NCBI GenBank assembly: GCA_017643645.1
Contig: JAEPNB010000013.1
Coordinates: 1 to 64,000 of the forward strand
Direction of reading: 5' to 3'
DNA length: 64,000 nucleotides
Source of the DNA: Balneola sp.
GTDB lineage: Bacteria > Bacteroidota > Rhodothermia > Balneolales > Balneolaceae
Shown here: in pieces, positions 47,725 to 56,123 of the stretch
How the letters are laid out: each line of letters starts with the position of its first letter
Position numbering within the stretch: position 1 is the stretch's first letter
Made by a program: the position numbers and the translations under genes
Notes under the pieces: model-generated
Told to the model about the DNA's origin: nothing
The model's database searches: none
What the model saw: only the letters and a program-made list of their open reading frames with translations

Positions 47725-49413
47725 TTAATCAGCATACATTTGAATAAACCGCTCTTCTGCTTCGGTCTCCCCAATTAAAACAAGTTCGCTGTTTTCCGGA
47801 ATAGGATCTGTAGGATCCGGATTGATTATCTGTTCCCCGTCTCTGGTATAGGCAATTACATTACATCCGGTATTGTGACGGATATCAGCTTCTATAATGG
47901 TTTTTCCTGCAATTTTTGAAGGAGTTCTTAAACTGAATACATTCAATCCCTCGGCAATCATTATAATATCGTTTTCTTCATAAATATTGAAGATAGCGTT
48001 GGCTCCCATCGTAGCATATGACATCACAAAATCGGCACCGGCGCGGTGTAACGAACTCACATTTCTTTCCAGAGTGGAACGGGCAACAATGTGAATATTT
48101 GGGCGAAGGTGGCGACAGTAAATAGTTAGATAAATATTAATATCATCCTGATTAGTACTGATTATGACACTATGCGCTTTATCTATTCCGGCCTTTTTCA
48201 ATGTGTTGATATCATTGGCATCTCCAAGAATGAAATTCTTTTCATTCAGAATTCGGTCAGGGTTTTTATCAACAATTTTGAATTTAATATTTCGGCGCTT
48301 TAAATGATAAGCTGCTGCTCTACCTACACGTCCACCACCAATTATGATAACAGGCTCTTCACTTATGGCATAGATACCAAACAACTCATCATATCTTCGA
48401 AGCTGATCCACAGAACCCGCCATCATGATCACGCTTTGTTCGCTTATAACAGTATCCGGATGAGAGCCGAGAAAATGTCCTCGTTCCCAAATTCCAACAA
48501 TATTGATTCCAAGTTTTTCCCTGAGTTGTGATTCACGAAGTGTTTTTCCAACAAGCGGAGTGTCGTAAGCTGTGGCTTCAGCAATTACAATATCTCCAAG
48601 TCTACCGATGGTATGAACGCGGGCATCCTGTCCAAGGACTCGCCTTGATAAAGCTCTTCCCAGAAGATTTCCCATATGTAGCACATGATCACATCCGGCG
48701 AGTTTCAGAATATCAATAGAATCGTGAGAGTTGGCAGTAGCTATAATTTTAATATGCTCGCTGTTTTCTCTCACAGTGTGAGCTACGTTGGTATTAAACA
48801 TATCAGAGCCATTCGTAACCACCATTGCCGCTTGATGAATTTGTAGCTTTTGATAAGTTTCGGGATTGTCAGGTTCACCAACCATAACTCTGTATCCGTT
48901 ATCAAACAATTCCAGAGCTTCTGTCAGGTCCTGAACCAAAAGCACATATTCCTTATGATACTGTTTAAGTTTTTCTACTAAAGCTTTTGTAATAGGGTCA
49001 AAACTGGCAATAACCACATGGTTTTTTGTAGTTGGAGGAAGTTCTTTGGGAGCTCTTGCGCGGGATTGTGCCTCCATCCACGGAGCATAAAAGAATTCTA
49101 TGAAGGTAAAGGGCAACATGATCAACAGAACGATAATACCTGAACCTAAAACCACCATTGAAAAGAAACGTCCCAGATCAGATGTAAAGGTAATATCCCC
49201 GAAACCCAGTGTACTCATGGTCACCAGAGTCCAGTAAAACCCTGTCATCCAGCTGTGTTGCTGACCTTCTCTTTCCATAATTATATGGAAAAGGACTCCA
49301 TAAATGGTAATGAGAAGAACAAGAATACCAAGAAACTTAAGAAGGCGTGCTATATTTACCTTCGTGTTCTTGTTTGAAATAAAGTAAGAGATCTGTGATG
49401 AAAAAAACTTCAT
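47725..49413 (-). CDS. TrkA-domain potassium channel
   Basis: 562 residues. Two membrane helices (about 25-46 and 84-108) flank a pore with selectivity filter TLGFGD at 68-73, i.e. a Kch/MthK-type pore. Two RCK/TrkA-N Rossmann domains follow, the second with IIGGGRVGRAAAYHLKRRN, plus TrkA-C-like segments. Ligand-gated K+ flux is the expected role. The filter reads GFGD rather than GYGD, which is common in bacterial channels. Confidence 0.88.
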   Translation of the reverse strand: MKFFSSQISYFISNKNTKVNIARLLKFLGILVLLITIYGVLFHIIMEREGQQHSWMTGFYWTLVTMSTLGFGDITFTSDLGRFFSMVVLGSGIIVLLIMLPFTFIEFFYAPWMEAQSRARAPKELPPTTKNHVVIASFDPITKALVEKLKQYHKEYVLLVQDLTEALELFDNGYRVMVGEPDNPETYQKLQIHQAAMVVTNGSDMFNTNVAHTVRENSEHIKIIATANSHDSIDILKLAGCDHVLHMGNLLGRALSRRVLGQDARVHTIGRLGDIVIAEATAYDTPLVGKTLRESQLREKLGINIVGIWERGHFLGSHPDTVISEQSVIMMAGSVDQLRRYDELFGIYAISEEPVIIIGGGRVGRAAAYHLKRRNIKFKIVDKNPDRILNEKNFILGDANDINTLKKAGIDKAHSVIISTNQDDINIYLTIYCRHLRPNIHIVARSTLERNVSSLHRAGADFVMSYATMGANAIFNIYEENDIIMIAEGLNVFSLRTPSKIAGKTIIEADIRHNTGCNVIAYTRDGEQIINPDPTDPIPENSELVLIGETEAEERFIQMYAD

Positions 49414-49540
49414 GTAGGAAGATAGTTTGTCTTAGGCTAATAAAGACAAAAAAATCTACAATTTTAATTCCAATTCTAAATAAACTGATCAGTTAAATAG
49501 AAGTTCTAAAACAAAAAAAATTTTTGAGGAAAAAAGGGTG

Positions 49541-50464
49541 TTATTTAATTGCAAAAACAACATCGGTAATATTTGCATCTTCTGCCGTTTCCTGAGGATT
49601 TGTAATGTAATGTTCCCAGGGATGAATGCCTCTTTTTTGTTTAAACTCTTTACCTCTGGACATTCCTATCATTGTTGACCAGGCATTTCCCAAATGGTCA
49701 TATTTTCCTGTGTGTCGGAGTGTATAAATTCTTGTAGCAGGAATTTCTCCTGATAGAAAATCATCAGGTAATTCTTCAGGAAAAGAAGTTACTCCAACGC
49801 AGGCGGTATAGGTTGCATTTCTTTTTACAATATCCCATTTATGATAAATACTGTAGGCTTGTCCTGTTGCAAGGTCTTCATTTTTCTTAATGAATTGTTC
49901 CAGCTTACCAAAATCTTCCGGCATGGCCTCATCCATTTCATCGATGTCACAAGTTGTTTTAATGCCTATATATTTGGTTCCGGAAAAGTCGGATTCACCT
50001 TTCCAATCCAAACTTGATTTAACTTCTCCTTCTTCAATATAATCCTTAAGCATATTCAAACCTCTTTCATAATCCATACCGATAAACCCTTCCATCATTT
50101 TCTTCATCCAGAACATGAAAAAAGGAAGTTTACTATCCATGGACCAGGTAACAGCGGTACGATCGTTATTATCAGAAAGCATAAATTTTACTTTAGCCTC
50201 AGATTTCCATGGCTTTAAGAAAGTAAGATCATACTCGATGGAATTACTTCCATCTTCCAGCGAGATGTTCATATTACCTTCACCAACTCTGTCTCCTTTC
50301 CACTCATAATATTTAGCATCTTCAGAAATATTGACCGTTACTCCCTTTTCCATAATTAACCAGGGAGACCATTTGGTCCAATGATTAAAATCATTCAATT
50401 TTGAGTAAACATTATCAATAGGGGAATGTATTGTAGTGGAACGTGTTACATTAATTTTAGGCAT
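49541..50464 (-). CDS. SRPBCC domain fused to GyrI-like domain
   Basis: 307 residues. An N-terminal SRPBCC (Bet v1-like) ligand-binding domain spans residues 1-145 (NVTRSTTIHSPIDNVYSKLNDF) and a C-terminal GyrI-like/AraC-effector domain about 150-307 (YIGIKTTCD, RIYTLRHTGKYDHLGNAW). Both bind small hydrophobic ligands in relatives; this one lacks a DNA-binding domain. The ATG at 50464 is chosen over an in-frame TTG 42 nt upstream because it keeps the SRPBCC start. Confidence 0.8.
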   Translation of the reverse strand: MPKINVTRSTTIHSPIDNVYSKLNDFNHWTKWSPWLIMEKGVTVNISEDAKYYEWKGDRVGEGNMNISLEDGSNSIEYDLTFLKPWKSEAKVKFMLSDNNDRTAVTWSMDSKLPFFMFWMKKMMEGFIGMDYERGLNMLKDYIEEGEVKSSLDWKGESDFSGTKYIGIKTTCDIDEMDEAMPEDFGKLEQFIKKNEDLATGQAYSIYHKWDIVKRNATYTACVGVTSFPEELPDDFLSGEIPATRIYTLRHTGKYDHLGNAWSTMIGMSRGKEFKQKRGIHPWEHYITNPQETAEDANITDVVFAIK

Positions 50465-50598
50465 AATAAAAACAGGTTTATGAAAAGGAATTATAAATGA
50501 AATCAATCACAAGTTTAAAAGCAAAAAACCTGATTATTCTTAACAGAAAAAGTGGATGTTGATTTGTACCTTTAATCCATGGAAAAAGAAAGTATCGA

Positions 50599-51687
50599 AT
50601 GATAAAAATTTCGCGTTTCCGGGCTTTTATAAGAAAGCATCAAAAAAGTGCACCGGTTGTTTTTTTTATACTGGGATTTACATGGGATTCATTAACTCTG
50701 GGAAGCATTGACCGGTTATATGATCAGATTATTATCTGTGTGTATTTATTATCTCTGAGCCTGAGCCTGTACCTTTTCAATTTAGCAGATGATAATAAAT
50801 GGAAAGAAACGTTTCTGGAACGTTATGAGGATTATTTTCCGCTTGCTATTCAGTTTTTTATTGGTGGATTGTGTAGCGCATATGTAATATTCTTTTCCAG
50901 GAGTGTATCATTTACAAAGACCGTTTCGTTCTTCATAATTCTGGTAATACTTCTTTTCGCAAATGAGCTTTTGAAGAAAAGGATATCGAATAAGTATCTA
51001 CAATTCGGCACATATTTTTTTGTGAACTTTACTTTCTTCACATTTTTTATTCCGGTATTAGTAAACACGATGAATACATTTATTTTTTTGATATCAGGAG
51101 GAGTAAGCTTATCCAGTACACTTATTTTAGTGACTTTTATTTACGGAAAAAGTCCTTCTACAAGAAGAGAGCTTAATAAGACTAAGCTTATAAATCTGAT
51201 CCTTATAATTTATGCTACTATAAATATCTTCTATTTCTTCAATCTGATACCCCCGGTGCCTTTGGCAATGGAAGAAGGATTGGTAGCCCATAAAATTGAA
51301 AAAGAAAACGGAACGTACACTGTGACTTATCAGAAAAGCGGTCTGTTTTCTCCATTTGATGACGAAACAAGCTATACTCCCGGAGATAGTTTGTTCATAT
51401 TCACATCTATTTTTGCTCCGGCTGATCTGAAGAAAAGAGTAAATCATCATTGGCAATGGAAAAACTCACAAACGGGTGAGTGGGAAACCTCAGATAAAAT
51501 TGAATTTGAGATCACCGGAGGAAGAGACGGGGGTTATCGTGGTTATACATATAAAACCAACATTCTGGAAGGGAAATGGAAAGTAGATGTAACCACAAAT
51601 GATGATATGATTCTGGGGCGTATAAATTTCACAATTGTTTTCGACTCAACAAACACAAGTAGAAACTTAGAAACAGAAGTTTTTTAA
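50599..51687 (+). CDS. Membrane protein with C-terminal DUF2914 domain
   Basis: 362 residues. About six to seven hydrophobic helices fill residues 15-220, followed by a soluble region. DUF2914 is recognisable at about 270-350 ([24 protein letters not shown] ends the first part; [22 protein letters not shown] the second). Function unknown. Its TAA shares bases with the stop of the convergent XRE gene. Confidence 0.75.
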   Translation: MIKISRFRAFIRKHQKSAPVVFFILGFTWDSLTLGSIDRLYDQIIICVYLLSLSLSLYLFNLADDNKWKETFLERYEDYFPLAIQFFIGGLCSAYVIFFSRSVSFTKTVSFFIILVILLFANELLKKRISNKYLQFGTYFFVNFTFFTFFIPVLVNTMNTFIFLISGGVSLSSTLILVTFIYGKSPSTRRELNKTKLINLILIIYATINIFYFFNLIPPVPLAMEEGLVAHKIEKENGTYTVTYQKSGLFSPFDDETSYTPGDSLFIFTSIFAPADLKKRVNHHWQWKNSQTGEWETSDKIEFEITGGRDGGYRGYTYKTNILEGKWKVDVTTNDDMILGRINFTIVFDSTNTSRNLETEVF

Positions 51688-51902
51688 GGCTCAATTTTAT
51701 ATTTAAAAACCTCACCAATTGGTTTTTTAAAAGCATTAGCAATTTTAAAGGCAAGTTCAAGAGATGGTGAGTATTTAGCGGCTTCAATGGCATTGATCGT
51801 TTGTCGTGTTACCCCAACCAGATCTGCAAGCTCCTGTTGAGTCATCTCGTTCTGATTAAACCGAAGCTTCCTGATATTGTTTACAATGATTCCGTCTTCC
51901 AT
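51684..51902 (-). CDS. XRE-family HTH regulator
   Basis: A 72-residue Cro/C1-type repressor. The HTH is at about 19-44 ([25 protein letters not shown]). The [15 protein letters not shown] pattern is common to small regulators that pair with a membrane protein, here the gene 1 bp upstream, and usually autoregulate. Confidence 0.9.
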   Translation of the reverse strand: MEDGIIVNNIRKLRFNQNEMTQQELADLVGVTRQTINAIEAAKYSPSLELAFKIANAFKKPIGEVFKYKIEP

Positions 51903-51903
51903 A

Positions 51904-52350
51904 TCAATATCCTTTCCTGTATTGATAGATCATAATAGTTCGGCGGATTGCACTGGCAAAGAACAGAGAAAGGATGAGAAAATGAAAAACAGTAGAAAGC
52001 TCTAGAGAAAAAGGAAAATCAGAATTACTCATAAAACTCAGGTTTGATATGAAGATTTGAACAAGAGCAATTACTATAGAAATAACTAAAATGTTATACC
52101 CGGCCTTCATTCCCTTTGCTTCAATAATAAAATCACGCTCATCTTTTTGAACTTTTTTGTTTCCCTCACTAATCTCAACAATGATCTCAATAACTACAGC
52201 AATCCAGAAAAGATTGAAAAAGGATTTTACAAATGTACCGGAGAAGCTCTCAACAGTTCCGGGTAATCCAAAATTAAAGAGTATATAAAAGAATAAGAAT
52301 GAAGAAGACGTCGCTAATGAGGTCCATGAAAGAATTTCTTGTTTAGACAT
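51904..52350 (-). CDS. Four-helix membrane protein paired with XRE regulator (DUF2178-like)
   Basis: 148 residues with about four hydrophobic helices (14-32, 43-60, 84-103, 118-138). The cytosolic loop [21 protein letters not shown] carries the DERD/KA signature of the DUF2178-like group. The membrane protein/XRE gene pair is a frequent bacterial module of unknown function. Confidence 0.7.
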   Translation of the reverse strand: MSKQEILSWTSLATSSSFLFFYILFNFGLPGTVESFSGTFVKSFFNLFWIAVVIEIIVEISEGNKKVQKDERDFIIEAKGMKAGYNILVISIVIALVQIFISNLSFMSNSDFPFSLELSTVFHFLILSLFFASAIRRTIMIYQYRKGY

Positions 52351-52477
52351 AATGAATAAGGTTTAGTAAGTGTCGGGTTTTCTTTACGCGATGTAAAAAA
52401 TATGGTCGATTATCCCTTGACTACAAGTAAATAATTCAGTATCTTAATTACAGATTAAGACAAAAACCTACTGAATT

Positions 52478-53365
52478 ATGAAAACATATACTTTCTTCGA
52501 CTTCCAAAAAGAGTTTCCTACTGAAAAGGCTTGCTTGGAATACATTTTTGATAAGAGATTCCCTAATGGTTATGTAGATCAAGAAACTGGTGAGATTATA
52601 GACTTGTACTATACTGAATCAAGAAAGTGTTTTACTAGTGCTGATGGTAAGATTCAAGTGTACCCTACTGCTAACACGATATTTCATAAGTCATCAACCG
52701 AATTAGTTAAATGGTTCTATGTTGTATTCCGTATGTCTCAATCAAAGTGTGGTGTTTCAGCAAAGCAAATTCAACGAGAAATAGGCGTTACTTATAAAAC
52801 AGCATGGAGAATGTGTCATTTAATCCGTAAGTGCTTAGAAGGTGATTTTGAATTATTTGAAGGTGTTGTAGAAGTTGATGAAACGTATGTTGGCGGTAAA
52901 GCGAGAAGAGTAAAAAGAAATCCAACATCTAAATACACACGCACGAAAGCGGGTCGTGGTACTAAGAAAATGCCAGTCGTTGGCATGGTTGAAAGAGACG
53001 GCAGAGTTAGAGCTTTTGTAACTCCTGATGTTCAAAGAGATACAGTATTTCCATTAATCGAAAACAATGTTCAGAAAGGAACTACTGTTTATACCGATGA
53101 ATACAATATCTACCATTCATTAGGCTCTTTAGGTTATAACCACGATACCGTTCAACATAAAATGGATGAATTTGCTCGTGGTGAAGTTCACACAAATACT
53201 ATAGAGGGTTTTTGGAGCTACCTTAAGAACGGAATAAGAGGAGCGTACAAGCATACTTCTAAGAAATACTTACAACTTTACGTTAATGAGTATGCTTTCC
53301 GGTGGAACAATAGAAAAGATCAGTCTATGATGTTTCGGAATCTTTTGGGCGCTGTGTGTCGCTAA
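52478..53365 (+). mobile_element. IS1595-family (ISXO2-like) transposase
   Basis: An intact 295-residue transposase. Catalytic residues: Asp134 in VEVDETYVGG, Asp207 in VYTDEYN and Asn240/Glu243 in HTNTIEGFWSYLKNGIRG. The N-terminal zinc ribbon typical of the family is degenerate: Cys19 and Cys51 without CxxC pairs. The HTH part KQIQREIGVTYKTAWRMCHLIR is present. I could not find convincing terminal repeats or a target duplication, so the element borders are unresolved. The 127 bp upstream hold the presumed left end. Confidence 0.92.
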
Positions 53366-53474
53366 GAATAACTTTATCTAAGTCTCTTTTAAAATCAGGC
53401 TCAGCAACTTCTAAAGATTCTTCAATCTCTACCTCAATTTCTATTGATACTTTTTTAGCTTTTGTCGGTTTCAT
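53325..53474 (-). CDS. Small antisense ORF at the 3' end of the IS1595 element
   Basis: A 49-residue ORF starting MKPTKAKKVSIEIEVEIEES and ending in KDSETS. It runs opposite to the transposase and overlaps its last 41 bp. The KKVSIEIEVEIEESLEVAEPDF region has a strongly acidic alternating pattern. Such a small convergent ORF may be part of the IS (regulator or passenger). No similarity recognised; coding status uncertain. Confidence 0.4.
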   Translation of the reverse strand: MKPTKAKKVSIEIEVEIEESLEVAEPDFKRDLDKVILSDTQRPKDSETS

Positions 53475-53626
53475 ATTACTGGTGATTAAAATTACTAAGT
53501 GAAACTTAATTTGTTAGTTTCGCTATAATATAATATAATTGCGTCCAACAAGCTTCTATATGGGGATATTAAAAGCAAACTATACTTCTAAAGCACTATA
53601 TACTTCAACAGCATTAATTGCGTTGA

Positions 53627-53659
53627 ACAAAAAAAGGGACAAGATCTCTCCTGTCCCTT
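53627..53659 (-). terminator. Terminator after the 26-residue ORF
   Basis: On the minus strand AAGGGACA and TGTCCCTT form a perfect 8-bp stem (53634-53641, 53652-53659), followed by a run of Ts. It lies 27 bp past the stop codon of the small basic ORF and ends that transcript. Confidence 0.85.
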
Positions 53660-53685
53660 CACGAACTTACATTAAGACTATTCTA

Positions 53686-53766
53686 CTATCTGCGTCTTGT
53701 ACGGACTTTGACAGTGTAGGTAATCTTAACTCTACGGGTTGGAATTTTAATTCTAACCTTTTTCAT
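53686..53766 (-). CDS. 26-residue arginine/lysine-rich peptide ORF with perfect SD
   Basis: ATG at 53766, TAG stop, 26 residues beginning MKKVRIKIPTRR and ending in VRTRRR. Twelve of 26 residues are Arg or Lys and none is acidic. An SD with the extended form AAGGAGGTGA ends 7 bp before the ATG; few other genes here have anything like it. A terminator follows closely and a tRNA-like element lies 45 bp upstream. Composition suggests an RNA- or ribosome-binding peptide, or a translation-sensor leader. I do not recognise a family. Confidence 0.6.
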   Translation of the reverse strand: MKKVRIKIPTRRVKITYTVKVRTRRR

Positions 53767-53770
53767 CCTA

Positions 53771-53782
53771 TTCACCTCCTTG
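53771..53782 (-). promoter_or_regulatory. Extended Shine-Dalgarno sequence
   Basis: Minus strand AAGGAGGTGA, complementary to ten bases of the usual 16S rRNA 3' end, followed after 6 nt by ATG. Striking in a genome segment whose leaders (gyrB, gyrA, adk, purM) show no SD. Confidence 0.75.
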
Positions 53783-53811
53783 AGTGTGTTTTAGGGTTAA
53801 TAAACAAAGTG

Positions 53812-53885
53812 TGGAGCAAGGGGGAATCGAACCCCGGGAAGCGAAGATAGCAAGCCTGCTCTCCAGTACCACTGGAACTTGCCCC
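53812..53885 (-). tRNA. tRNA-like element with alanine identity but odd anticodon arm
   Basis: 74 nt on the minus strand. The acceptor GGGGCAA/TTGCTCC contains the G3-U70 wobble and discriminator A, both alanine identity elements. The D-arm TTCCAG-TGGTA-CTGGAG is longer than normal and contains GTGGTA, and the T-arm GGGG-TTCGATT-CCCC is canonical. The anticodon arm is not: the best fold has a 7-nt loop CTTGCTA (formal TGC) closed by a stem with a 2-nt bulge. It may be a tRNA pseudogene or a specialised tRNA-like RNA. Confidence 0.5.
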
Positions 53886-53896
53886 ACTTTTGACAT

Positions 53897-53933
53897 AAAA
53901 AAAGCCACCTTGCTCAAACAGGGTGGCTTTTTT
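53897..53933. terminator. Bidirectional terminator hairpin
   Basis: GCCACCTTG (53904-53912) pairs with CAGGGTGGC (53919-53927), extended by A/T pairs; a T run follows on either strand (six or seven). It lies 12 bp upstream of the tRNA-like element. No confident gene is attached to it. Confidence 0.8.
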
Positions 53934-54285
53934 GTTTGTGCTTACATTTAAGTATAAGCAAACAGAAAAAATTGAGAAAAAAACTTCGAAATAGTTGAAA
54001 AATCTTTGAGATACCTCTTCTAAGCTGTCATAAACAGCGAAAAAATCTTTAGTAAGATTAACCAATGTATTCAATTTAGCGTCTCCATCACCCGTCATGG
54101 GCGTATAAACCAATACTTATTTGACATAAGTATTACTTGTTGGGAAATATTCAATAAAGTTTGCTAAATGAGATTCGGGAATGTCAATAGCCGCTTCTCA
54201 GATAGGCACAACGTAAAGTAAAACTTTGAAAACAAACTTCCAAATAGAAACAAAAAAATATGTAGGAAATATATACAAAAAAGAA
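53934..54285. other. Gap with inverted repeat, no confident gene
   Basis: AT-rich. It contains a perfect inverted repeat AATACTTAT-N5-ATAAGTATT at 54112-54134, operator-like. The minus strand has an open frame from about 54113 toward the terminator that lacks a stop before the hairpin, so it is not called as a gene. Confidence 0.4.
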
Positions 54286-54355
54286 GAGCCCCTTTATTGG
54301 GTTATAAAGGGGCTCGGAATCTCATATCAAGTATTAAATACTTGAGGGCTATTGA
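54276..54355 (-). ncRNA. Candidate small RNA with intrinsic terminator
   Basis: On the minus strand a perfect TACATTTG (-7 box) lies at 54361-54368, though without a clear -33 TTG. It is followed by a palindromic hairpin (54328-54344) and then a strong terminator: GAGCCCCTTTAT/ATAAAGGGGCTC, 12-bp stem at 54286-54315, ending in CTTCTTTTTT. The product would be about 75 nt with no ORF. A palindrome TTGACAAGTCAA overlaps the box, hinting at regulation. Confidence 0.4.
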
Positions 54356-54368
54356 CAAGTCAAATGTA

Positions 54369-54788
54369 CAAAACTTTGTGTAAAACTAAAATTTATTTTC
54401 GCTTTTTATTAAAAATATTTTTCGTATTCTTGTAGTCTTTTCAAAAAACGAAGCTCAAAATATACCATTAGGGTATATTTTGTATCTAATTCAGCTTATT
54501 TTGCGCTTATTTAAGCGAAAAGTCAAATTGATCACTCTCAAGTGGTCTAGGCTAACAAAAGCAATTACTTTTCCACAACGATGTTGATAACCCTTAAATC
54601 AGCACTTGTACTAAAGGGATAATCGCCAAAATATGTTACACTGCTATTAATCTTTTTTTCAATCCTTAAATAAAAGGGTCTTGTGATGGCACAAAAAAGT
54701 GTATTTTAAATTTACCTAACTAAAAGGTTAGCATGGTTTAAAGCCTTTCTTAAACCAGTTACCAATTACTCGATTAAAAATAATACCC
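54369..54788. other. AT-rich upstream region of the 2OG oxygenase gene
   Basis: No gene seen. It holds a perfect 11-bp inverted repeat CAAAATATACC-N5-GGTATATTTTG at 54456-54482, near-DnaA boxes TTTTCCACA (54569-54577) and TGTTGATAA (54582-54590), and two small inverted repeats (CTAAC/GTTAG, GGTTTAA/TTAAACC) just before the oxygenase start. Confidence 0.5.
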
Positions 54789-55415
54789 ATGGTTTATTCT
54801 GAAGACAAGTGGATCTCATGGGTGGATGAGCTCGCTGAAAAAGATATTGTAATTATAGATGATTTCATTTCTGACGAACTATATAAAACAATCATGGACT
54901 TTTTCTCTGTTATTGAAGAAAATGAAAGGCTCAAAAAAGCCGGAATTGGAACCAGTCAGGATTATCAAATACAGAAAGAAGTACGAGGGGATCTTATTTA
55001 TTGGTTAGATCCCAAAAGAGACCCTCCCCTTTTGCTTTTTTTTAATTTGATGGAAGAATTAAGAGAAAAACTAGGAATGTATTGCTTCATTAGCCTATCA
55101 GGATCTGAGTTTCATTTGGCCAAATATCCAATCGGTTCAAAATATGAGAAACATATAGACCAATTTAACAAAAGAAGTAACCGGCAAATCACAGTGCTTA
55201 TATATCTAAATAAAGACTGGAAAAAAGGTGATGGAGGAGAGCTTAAAGTTAGTAATGAGGAAGGAGGTTTTACAGTAGAACCAATTGCAAAAAGAATGCT
55301 TCTTTTTAAAAGTAATGTGGTTGAACATGAGGTTTTACTCACGAACGTACCGAGATATAGCTTGTCGGGTTGGCTATTACACCAACCGGCAGCTTTGGGT
55401 AGTTTACTTGGGTAA
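54789..55415 (+). CDS. 2OG-Fe(II) oxygenase (prolyl 4-hydroxylase-like)
   Basis: A 208-residue double-stranded beta-helix oxygenase. The iron ligands are His122 and Asp124 (KHIDQF) and His180 (VEHEV); Arg189 in PRYSLSGW binds 2-oxoglutarate. The fold start FHLAKYPIGSKYEKHID and GDGGELKV are characteristic of the prolyl hydroxylase/PKHD group. The substrate may be a protein or nucleic acid. ATG start after a structured leader. Confidence 0.85.
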   Translation: MVYSEDKWISWVDELAEKDIVIIDDFISDELYKTIMDFFSVIEENERLKKAGIGTSQDYQIQKEVRGDLIYWLDPKRDPPLLLFFNLMEELREKLGMYCFISLSGSEFHLAKYPIGSKYEKHIDQFNKRSNRQITVLIYLNKDWKKGDGGELKVSNEEGGFTVEPIAKRMLLFKSNVVEHEVLLTNVPRYSLSGWLLHQPAALGSLLG

Positions 55416-55421
55416 AAATTA

Positions 55422-55658
55422 TTATTGAAGACGATTCCATCGATATTTCTTTTTTATGGGATCCAGAATATCTTCTAAACCATTGGTTTTGATCTCATAC
55501 ATGGTTGAAAGCTGTTGCCCTAATTTACCGGGAGGAAAACCCTCACGTTGAAACCATTCCAGATAATGAACAGGAAGGTCTGTAACGAAGCGATCTTTGT
55601 ATTTTCCAAAAGGCATCTTAGCCTGAACCAGTTTGATCAAAAAGGAAGAATCGTACAA
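55422..55658 (-). CDS. DUF3820 family protein
   Basis: 78 residues with the family motif MPFGKYKDR followed by DLPVHYLEWFQREGFPPGKLG. Role unknown. It begins at a TTG; an ATG at residue 15 would start right at the motif, but related proteins keep the extra N-terminal residues. It is convergent with the oxygenase gene, 6 bp apart. Confidence 0.8.
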   Translation of the reverse strand: MYDSSFLIKLVQAKMPFGKYKDRFVTDLPVHYLEWFQREGFPPGKLGQQLSTMYEIKTNGLEDILDPIKKKYRWNRLQ

Positions 55659-55708
55659 TTTCGATAAATTATTTAAGTTAAAAACAAAACCAAATTAACA
55701 AGACTCAA

Positions 55709-56053
55709 TTGAAAATAGCGTATTTATTTATTCTTTTAATTCTGATTTCATCCTGCACAGCATTCGAAAACGAAAATAATGAGCTCGCCTACCGATGGGA
55801 AAGTAATGAACTTGTAATAGAAAACGGAACATCAGAGACGTTTTACTATGCAGCATTTGAACAAGAGATATTAGCAGTAATAGATTGGGCTCCGGTTTCA
55901 ACTGAAGAAAATGAACTTTTACCCAATTCATTCAAGACCATAAAATCGGAAGATATTTATGAATATGAACCCGGAGATACTATCGTTTTATTCTATTGGT
56001 CAGGATCAGAACCGCCGTATGAAATTTTTGAAAGTGTAAAAATAGAAACCTGA
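55709..56053 (+). CDS. Small lipoprotein of unknown function
   Basis: 114 residues with a clear lipobox LISSC giving acyl-Cys16. The mature part is acidic, with alternating strands (NELVIENGTSETFYYAAFE). The start codon is TTG. No family recognised. Confidence 0.7.
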   Translation: MKIAYLFILLILISSCTAFENENNELAYRWESNELVIENGTSETFYYAAFEQEILAVIDWAPVSTEENELLPNSFKTIKSEDIYEYEPGDTIVLFYWSGSEPPYEIFESVKIET

Positions 56054-56123
56054 AAACAGAACAGATAGCCTGTCGATAAAAACGCACTTATTTTGTATTA
56101 TTAGTCAACTTAAAAAAAGAAGA

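Noticed and set aside
53539-53850. Plus-strand open frame of 103 codons
   Set aside because: It runs antisense over the SD/basic ORF, its terminator and part of the tRNA-like element; no protein features.
53812-53885. tmRNA or selenocysteine tRNA
   Set aside because: The element is a single 74-nt piece, so it is not tmRNA; no TCA anticodon or long variable arm, so it is not selC.
53772-54113. Minus-strand open frame of 113 codons crossing the tRNA-like element and a terminator
   Set aside because: Its C-terminal part is translated tRNA (GFDSPLLH type), and it reads through a strong hairpin terminator.
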